The translations under genes were made by a program, and so were the position numbers. From Clarireedia homoeocarpa (lineage: Eukaryota; Ascomycota; Leotiomycetes; Helotiales; Rutstroemiaceae), in assembly GCA_001465935.1 (NCBI GenBank), contig LNKV01000028.1:1-64000 (forward strand): a stretch of 64,000 nt of DNA. Direction: 5' to 3'. Under the pieces are notes generated by a model that saw only the letters and a program-made list of their open reading frames with translations, ran no database searches and was not told where the DNA came from. Shown here in pieces: positions 57,368 through 64,000 of the stretch. Position 1 is the first letter of the stretch. The number at the start of each line of letters is the position of its first letter.

Positions 57368-59951
57368 ATTGTGAAGGAAGAGTTAAATCTCCCTCCCAAA
57401 AGCTTCCTGTGCTGTTTCCCTCTTTTCTCTTTTTTTGCTTGGTTTTGGTTGCGCGGGGCATGCATAGCATTGGTATTGGCGTTCTTTTTACTTCTCAACT
57501 GAAAATTCAAAATAGCTCTTTTGGTATGCGAAATCTAGGCTCGGTTTCGATGGTATTTCAAATAGTTTGGGTTACGCGGGCTTTGTGCTATATGGATGGG
57601 TATGGGGAAATGAAAAGGGAAAGGGAAAGGTGGAAAGGGGCATTTAGAAGGGGTAGAAAAAGTGTGTGCATGCTGGGCCTTTTTTTTCACATTATGGTGT
57701 TGTTGCTTCTTTTTCTGCTGGGCTGTAAGAGCGGAGAGAGGACGGCGAGAAAGGGAAATGAATATGTCAGATAGGAAATTAAGATGATGAGATGAAAATG
57801 ATAACCTTCGATGCGTTCATGCTATCTCTGTCTCTTCTTTGTGAGATCGAAGGATCCATCTAGGGGACTCACGGGGTGTACATGCAGAGGATGCCTGTGG
57901 TTGTTTGCTTCAGTCAGAGCCAAACATCCATCTCAAATACAAATAAATCATTTGCGCGCGCCTCCTAATCTAGGTCCCAAGATGGAAGTGAGTGGGAAAT
58001 CTATCGATGACGGTTTAGAGATACACAATGCGATACAATGTTAACTAAAGTCCATATTCCTTATATGCATGATCTCATGCATCGGCTACTCATGCTAAGG
58101 GTTCTGTTCTGCTGTGCTGATCTATGATCATTGACCACACTCCCTTATTCTTATCTCTAACCCCGTTTTGTCGCAGCTCCTCCGTTGAGTAGACGACGCT
58201 GCTGGGATACGGGAACTGACTGCGCAGCTAAACTTATCTCATTCCACCCCCCCCCCTCCCCCCCCTCAAACACTTCTCTTACTTCTTGTTGCGGTTTCCG
58301 CTGCCACATATATTATATGACTTTGCACCCACCAATCTCTCTCCCTCTCTTCCTCTTTCCATCTCGTAGTCTTTCTCGTCTCGTCTCGCCTCGCCTCGCC
58401 TCTTCAACCCATACGATGTGCAACTATTCGTTCGTTCATCAGTGCTAAATGATGAACAAACAAATAAACAAGACAGAAACAGCTCGCACCCACCCAGCTC
58501 GAGTTATGCAGCGTTCGAATAACCGCCACAAGGACGTGACAGGGTTAATACACGAATCTGCGAATGTGGGAGAGAGAAGGGGGGAGTAGATATTCAGAGA
58601 GGAGAAGGGAGTAGGAAGGGGGGAATAATATAGCGCGAATGGTTGGGAGAGAAGGATGTTGAGGATTTGGGGTAGTGTGGAAAGGTGCCATAGGATAGAA
58701 GGGGAAAGGGAGGGAGGGTAGGGAGAGAGTTAGTGTTAGGCGGATTAGAAGGGTAAGGGGGGTAGGGGTAGAAGAATCGCGGGAGATTGTGTAGATGTGA
58801 GAGTTCAGGTAAAGTGAAGCTGTGCAGCAGATAGCAACGAGGACCTCGTCAGAGAGACTCGGGAAGACAATGAAGCGAGATGGTCAATAAAGCTTGAGAT
58901 AGATGCAGCAATCGAAGATTGAGCTCCGCGCTAGATACTATAGATGCGAGGAAAGCAAACTCAACGTATAATCGAGTCAGAAAGCTGCGGAGATTGCAAG
59001 TGTTTATACCTCGGCGGTTCCGGTAATGGCTTTGGCGCTTCTATAATCTCAAGATGACCAGTGCCGTACAAGATCATTCCTGTCCACATGCGAAAGGGTG
59101 AATATGAAATGGAACATCTTGTGGATATCGACTTATTCTCCCATGGGTCAGTGTCGGCGCGTGGCATACACACTTGTGATAGGGTATTTATACGCGGTTA
59201 AAGTTCTACACATGATCATGGAAAACATCCGAAGATGTCTTCAGACGATTAATGATGGTAAGGCAGCCCAATCACAGATAGCTACAATGTTCATCGAAGA
59301 AGAAAGAGACTTGATGCCTCCCGGGAAACTTTGATCCGCTGGAAGTTAATCGGGCCACATAGTAACCTGTCGATATCATTGATTGAGAAGAGTTCCACCC
59401 CTATTAAGATCAAACATTCATACCTTCGACCCCCCCCTATTACTCTTATCCCGCTCTGCTGGATGACACAATATTCACAACCTATACACAAACCACCTCG
59501 ACTTCATCCGACCTCATCCGCGCAGGCAACACCCCAAAATATTCTTATGGCCCCGCTCGGAGCGTTGATGGACCCGTCAGTGAATCTCTGTTATACACAA
59601 TTTGCTCATTAAGCTGCACCTACGTTCGTTCATCACAAGTGAATGGAAGTGGCGCAGCTTGAGCATCTATTACCTTCCCCACCGTACAACAATGAATCAC
59701 AATGTATGATTGTATCGAGCTTTCCACCCTGAGTCTTATAAAGCCTTTGTCATACGGCTGGTCTTTTTTGACCTGAAACCTATTCCACAACACGCCAAAC
59801 GTTCTATGAAAGACGCAACCAAGGTGGTTCGCCCTTAAAAAACACATCTTCTCTAACTTCAAACGGCGAAAAGCAATTACTAACTTCACTCGCTTCGCCA
59901 AGTCACCGCACGAAGTCCTATTCTCGTAGAGGTCTTCGCACAATATTGAAC
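57368..59951. other. Intergenic region between Edc3 and an unrecognised gene
   Basis: About 2.6 kb with no supported gene. It contains the Edc3 3' flank, runs of C at about 58248-58266, CTCGTCTCG/CCTCGCCTCG repeats near 58370-58400 and a purine-rich stretch near 58560-58790. The right end should hold the promoter of the next gene. Confidence 0.5.
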
Positions 59952-61304
59952 ATGACCCACGGCCAGCCATCTCTCCTGCCAGAGTCGGTATTCTGCTGCG
60001 ACTGCGCAGAAGTGATTGAGACTCGAAACAGCGCAAAGCCCTATCACGACCCCAACCGGCCACTTCACGATGCCATCTATAAGTCCTTCCTATCGTATGC
60101 TCAACGCCTATCATCAGCCAAAGCTCAGGAGGCGGACCAAGCTCGGACACTCGCCGAACGTCATGAGCAAGAGATTTCGGAAGTAGAAGGTGAAGAAGAT
60201 CCCGAGATAACCCTTCTCGAACTTATTCGAGGTTACAGCCCGGATCGGCAGTCAGGAATTCCGGTAAGGGGACCTCCTTCACCGGCTCTTTCTCCCAGAC
60301 TGGTATTTCCGGGATCACCACCAACGTCACCTTTGAATATTACACCGCGTCCGGTCAAGTCTGACAGTCGCGGCTTCGATATTGGCTTGCCACCTTTCAC
60401 ACCCCCATCCACACATTCAAATTTGGTGACCACCAAACCAGGTCAGTCTTTTAGTGACTTCTTCAACAATGGCGCTGGTCTTGTTTCCTTGCTGAATTCT
60501 CCTCCTCGCGCGGATGACCGTCAAATTCCCACACACCCAATTGCTTTTTCTAGTACTTCGCCGCGTAGCTTCGATGTCAACCCGAGATTTTCCGACCTAG
60601 CCAGACTGCTCAATTCACAAGAGTTGAGTGCAACACTCGATAGGGTTTCAAGTCCTTTGCAAACGTCAAGCTGGAGGTCCCCGTCAGTTTCACAATCAAA
60701 GTTGCACATGCGTACCAAATCTGCCAATCCTACGTGCAGTCGCTCATATGGTGTTCAGTCCGCAAACTGGCGATGTGTTGCACCTATGACACCACCAACC
60801 CCACCTCCATTCGGATACGCACTTCCCAGTAACTGTTTGCCCAACCTTACCCCGTTATCAAAAACATCACCACCATGGAGAACCACCTCGATGACATTGG
60901 ATGCTATGGAATCGCCACCTTTCATCCCTCAAAGAGTTCTATCACCGTCAAATCTCATCAACAATCCACTCACGACCAGTCCACCACCACCATATGCAAT
61001 TCACATTACTTCTAGAGTTGATTTTGGACCGACGGAGGCTCATCGCTACTTCGTCTGCCCCACAGATTTCAAGGACGACTGGCCCGAGGTGAGCTTGAAT
61101 CAGTGGTTCGCAGCAGGTGTTGGCTTTGACTTCAAAGCTGAGAAATGGGACCACAAGTGCCTGAAGCATGGCAGATTCTTCCGGATGACTTTGAGACCGA
61201 ATCTAGCCATGCGAGATTGGGGTCTAGGCAAGGGTATGGAACAGGTTAAGAAGATGGCGCAGGCTGAAGAGGAGAAGATGAAATGGGAGCTTATGCGGGT
61301 GTAA
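59952..61304 (+). CDS. Unrecognised Pro/Ser-rich protein with C-terminal conserved-looking block
   Basis: Single exon of 450 residues from the ATG at 59952. The start has a CCDCAEVIE motif, then a coiled-coil-like stretch (FLSYAQRLSSAKAQEADQAR, AERHEQEISEVE). The middle 230 residues are Ser/Pro/Thr-rich and disordered. The last 100 residues (RYFVCPTDFKDDWPEV, NQWFAAGVGFDFKAEKWD, CLKHGRFFRMTLRPNL) have aromatic and charged residues arranged like a folded domain. I do not recognise the family. The disordered middle and paired cysteines suggest a regulatory or scaffold protein, but that is guesswork. Confidence 0.75.
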   Translation: MTHGQPSLLPESVFCCDCAEVIETRNSAKPYHDPNRPLHDAIYKSFLSYAQRLSSAKAQEADQARTLAERHEQEISEVEGEEDPEITLLELIRGYSPDRQSGIPVRGPPSPALSPRLVFPGSPPTSPLNITPRPVKSDSRGFDIGLPPFTPPSTHSNLVTTKPGQSFSDFFNNGAGLVSLLNSPPRADDRQIPTHPIAFSSTSPRSFDVNPRFSDLARLLNSQELSATLDRVSSPLQTSSWRSPSVSQSKLHMRTKSANPTCSRSYGVQSANWRCVAPMTPPTPPPFGYALPSNCLPNLTPLSKTSPPWRTTSMTLDAMESPPFIPQRVLSPSNLINNPLTTSPPPPYAIHITSRVDFGPTEAHRYFVCPTDFKDDWPEVSLNQWFAAGVGFDFKAEKWDHKCLKHGRFFRMTLRPNLAMRDWGLGKGMEQVKKMAQAEEEKMKWELMRV

Positions 61305-62835
61305 GGCAGTGTCGGTTGCAGGACGTTTTCGATTTTGTATGGTTTTTGCGAGCAACTTTCTCTCGGCATTGAAATATATTCTTATATGGGGTCTGGCTGA
61401 TGGGTAGTTATGCGGGTGGTGAGTAGCGGGTTGGTGATTGCTTACATACATTATCGCGAGTGCATTGCAGGCGTTGCTTCTTCTGACTTTGGACTCCTAG
61501 AGTCTCTTTGTATCATATGGTATACATCATGCTTGGTGTAGCTAGGTCAGTGAGCGTGTTATTTTGGCATATTGCATGGATTGAAACGCTGAATTTGGGG
61601 GTTTGGACACACATATAGAGATCTAGCTTCATTGCAAATACGTTGACTATCATTATTGCACAATTGCAGCTGTGCTTGGGTGTGAGCACCAGCTTTAGCC
61701 TTGGTGATGAAGTGCTTATGCTGATGGATTGATTGACTCGGTAGGTCCTAAAGCATACCCTCCAGTCAGGCAAAGCATCTTCGTTCCCCTGGCATAAAGA
61801 GCCACTTGGCGTATGAATAGAACTAGGAGGTTTCTTAGGAAGATGACCGCAACACTTCCGCCGATCTTGGATGTACTGATCACTAGATGCAGAAAACTAG
61901 ACCAGACATTATGTGCAGAGTCAACCAGAATGCTGGTGGACCAGACGGCGTCTGGGAAGCTTAGTCTGAGCAGCTCTGCCCAACATTGATTCACTGCATC
62001 GGCTCCAGAGTAATCCAAACACTTTGCAAATAAAATAAGCCCAATGACCCACGAGTGTCGAAAACGCAAGTGCTCATAATGATACGATTGTCCACGTTTA
62101 CGGGCACTGACTCCACTTGTCTGAGAACGATCCAGAATTAGAGCTCAGCCCTAGCCCGGCAACTCTCAAATTGCTTCCTACCCGCGATTAGCGACTCCAT
62201 CGGATGAAGGACACCTAGTCGTATAGTAAAACAGCACCGCTGTCATCAAAGCGATTGTAAAAGGAATCGTGTCTCTGCAGTCGGTGTGAGGTTCACACAG
62301 CTCACAAGAGCTATCACGAACACTTACCGAGGTCTGCCCGTATATCAAGCTAGCACAGCAAACCTGCACAATCTCCAATCTGACCAAGGAGTCGTTGAAC
62401 ACTTGATGATTATTTTCAAATTCCCAATGTTTTGAGACTGATACAACAACAGAGGCTGTCTTAAAGATAATACCAGTCGAAATTGAATATCTCAATTTTA
62501 TGTCTTGTTCTTTTCACCAAAAGAAGGTATCTCTTTCCGTGCAACGTTTTCAACATGGGTCGTGAGCTAGTTCTATAGCTACCCCAAACCCAAAGCTCCG
62601 AGCCTCGGTATTATCGGGTTACATTAACTTCACCTTGCTTTGCTTTTGCATGCTCCGCATAAGTTTTCCCCATCGATCATCTTGCCCGGATAAATACTTA
62701 CCAACCTTGTGGAAATAGTTAACTCAAGTTTTATTTTCATCCTTCCATCAATCATTATCATTGTCATCTCAGCCTCCCATCGAATCAAACCCTCCAATCC
62801 CTATCGTCACCATCCACGAATTGAATTGAGCCAAG
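61305..62835. other. Spacer upstream of the Pex11-like gene
   Basis: About 1.5 kb with no supported gene. It holds the 3' flank of the preceding gene and the promoter of the peroxin. No strong repeat was seen. Confidence 0.5.
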
Positions 62836-63789
62836 ATGTCCGAAATCAACGGTCTCCCACCCGCAGACACCTCCCCCGAGAACCCCCTCCCACTACCCAA
62901 CCCCCTCCCCTCTCCCATCTCCACACCACCCTCTTTGCCCACTCCCCAAACCCTCCGCAGCTGGCTTCCACTCTACCTCTCCAAAACCGACGCCACGCTA
63001 AGTCACCTCTCGAAAATCGTGTCCACCCCTTCCGGCACCGACGTCCTCCTCTGCACCATCTGTTACAGCACCCTCCTAACCTCCAACCTCCTCTCTCGAT
63101 TCTCCCTCCACCAAATTCGCAGCACCGCTCGTCTCCTCATCGAAAAAGCCATCACTCTTCCACCAAATACCACCCTCTTCATACCTACTTCTGCGATCCC
63201 CACGCCATCGACGTCTCTCTTGCTCGCAGCCGCCAGACTCAAGGCCTTGAGCGGAGCGATTTCCGATTTCCGAACTTTTGGACGCCTTTGGGGTCTTTTG
63301 GGGATCTACAAATGGGGCAAAGGAGCATTCGCCAGTAAAGAAAATGGGGGAGAGAAAGACTCCCTCGTGCGGAAAATCACGCAAATCCAAGTCCTCGCCT
63401 GCGCCGCGTATCAGATCCTAGAGAACGGAGCGTATCTCAGCGGCAAGGGTGTTCTGGGCTGGAGCAAGGAACGACAAGGGAAAGCTTGGTTGTGGAGTGT
63501 GAGGTGCTGGATGGTGCATGTGGGACTGGATATCCTGCGCTTGGGTTACGAATATAAGAAGAGGGAGAAGCTGAGGAAGATCGAGGGGGAGAAGGACGCG
63601 CAGGAGAAGGAAGAGGAACATAGGGAGTGGATGGAGAGGTGGTGGAAGAGCTTGATTGTTAATTGTGCGTATGCGCCGTTGACGGTGCACTGGGGTACAG
63701 AGGGGGGGTTGATGACGGAGTTTTGGGTGGGGTTGTTAGGGACGGTGGCGGGGGGGACGGGGTTGAGACATCTCTGGAGACATGTTTAG
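62836..63789 (+). CDS. Pex11-like peroxin (Pex11C type)
   Basis: Single exon of 317 residues from the ATG at 62836. After a Pro/Ser-rich start comes a helical region (LRSWLPLYLSKTDATLSHLSK, with DVLLCTICY) and the conserved SDFRTFGRLWGLLGIYKWG block. Next are a membrane segment near VLACAAYQILENGAYLSGKG, a Lys/Glu-rich helix (KKREKLRKIEGEKDAQEKEEE) and a C-terminal membrane segment (FWVGLLGTVAGGTGLRHLW). This matches fungal Pex11-family proteins of the Pex11C type, which elongate and divide peroxisomes. The plus-strand frame starting at 62709 is a shadow in another frame. Confidence 0.85.
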   Translation: MSEINGLPPADTSPENPLPLPNPLPSPISTPPSLPTPQTLRSWLPLYLSKTDATLSHLSKIVSTPSGTDVLLCTICYSTLLTSNLLSRFSLHQIRSTARLLIEKAITLPPNTTLFIPTSAIPTPSTSLLLAAARLKALSGAISDFRTFGRLWGLLGIYKWGKGAFASKENGGEKDSLVRKITQIQVLACAAYQILENGAYLSGKGVLGWSKERQGKAWLWSVRCWMVHVGLDILRLGYEYKKREKLRKIEGEKDAQEKEEEHREWMERWWKSLIVNCAYAPLTVHWGTEGGLMTEFWVGLLGTVAGGTGLRHLWRHV

Positions 63790-64000
63790 TAGTGTGTGGG
63801 GGCTTGGGGAAGGGAGGCGGCGAGCTGCTATGTGGGAAGGGACAACAAATTGTCTAAAGGCTGTAGGAGATGGAGCTGACTGGATGTTCTATGCTATGTT
63901 AACATACCATGTCATACTATACTATATGTTATAAACAAAATGTACTGTACATCAACCCGAGCATCTATCTACCCTTTCTTTCTTTCTTCTTCCTCCTCCT
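63790..64000. other. 3' flank at right edge of window
   Basis: Short downstream flank of the Pex11-like gene with a TTTC-type repeat at the very end. No gene is seen. Confidence 0.5.

Overview
The window is nuclear DNA from a filamentous ascomycete (Pezizomycotina). Genes carry short introns of about 45-290 nt with GTRNGT donors, CTAAC/CTAAT-type branch sites and YAG acceptors. They are monocistronic, sit on both strands and are separated by long CT-rich, microsatellite-rich spacers. Protein families (HET-domain NLR, CreD/Rod1-type arrestin, fungal Mediator subunit, Pex11C-type peroxin) are typical of Pezizomycotina. A leotiomycete is my guess, not a demonstrated assignment. Exon chains were joined by eye; for each spliced gene the exon lengths sum to a whole number of codons.

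Layout. 0.8-10.2 kb: WD40/zinc-ribbon protein (-), Rib2-type deaminase (+), DUF1295 membrane reductase-like protein (+), acetoacetyl-CoA synthetase (-). 10.2-20.8 kb: a long spacer, intronless serine palmitoyltransferase subunit Lcb2 (+), a microsatellite field, an arrestin-related trafficking adaptor (-). 20.8-25.8 kb: gene-poor, with tandem repeats and one stop-interrupted small membrane-protein reading frame. 25.8-35.5 kb: Dpb11/Rad4 BRCT protein (+), cytochrome P450 (+), a bactofilin-like beta-solenoid protein (-), an FAD monooxygenase (-) and a short-chain dehydrogenase (-). 35.5-45.9 kb: spacer with a hexanucleotide array, two unrecognised proteins, an intact HET-NB-ARC-TPR NLR (-), and a probable Mediator Med2-like subunit (-). 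48.7-63.8 kb: Pub1/TIA-1 RNA-binding protein (+), PIF1 helicase with a zinc knuckle (+), Edc3 decapping enhancer (+), an unrecognised proline/serine-rich protein (+), a Pex11-like peroxin (+).

Most of the window is conserved housekeeping: lipid synthesis (Lcb2, AACS, DUF1295), replication and repair (Dpb11, PIF1), RNA metabolism (Pub1, Edc3), transcription (Med2-like). Accessory interest lies at 29-35.5 kb, where a P450, FMO and SDR sit with a bactofilin-like gene and a duplicated dyad element lies in the FMO promoter, and at 40.6-43.8 kb, where the NLR has six near-identical 42-residue TPR units with a two-unit higher-order pattern. I saw no transposon, rRNA, tRNA or CRISPR array.
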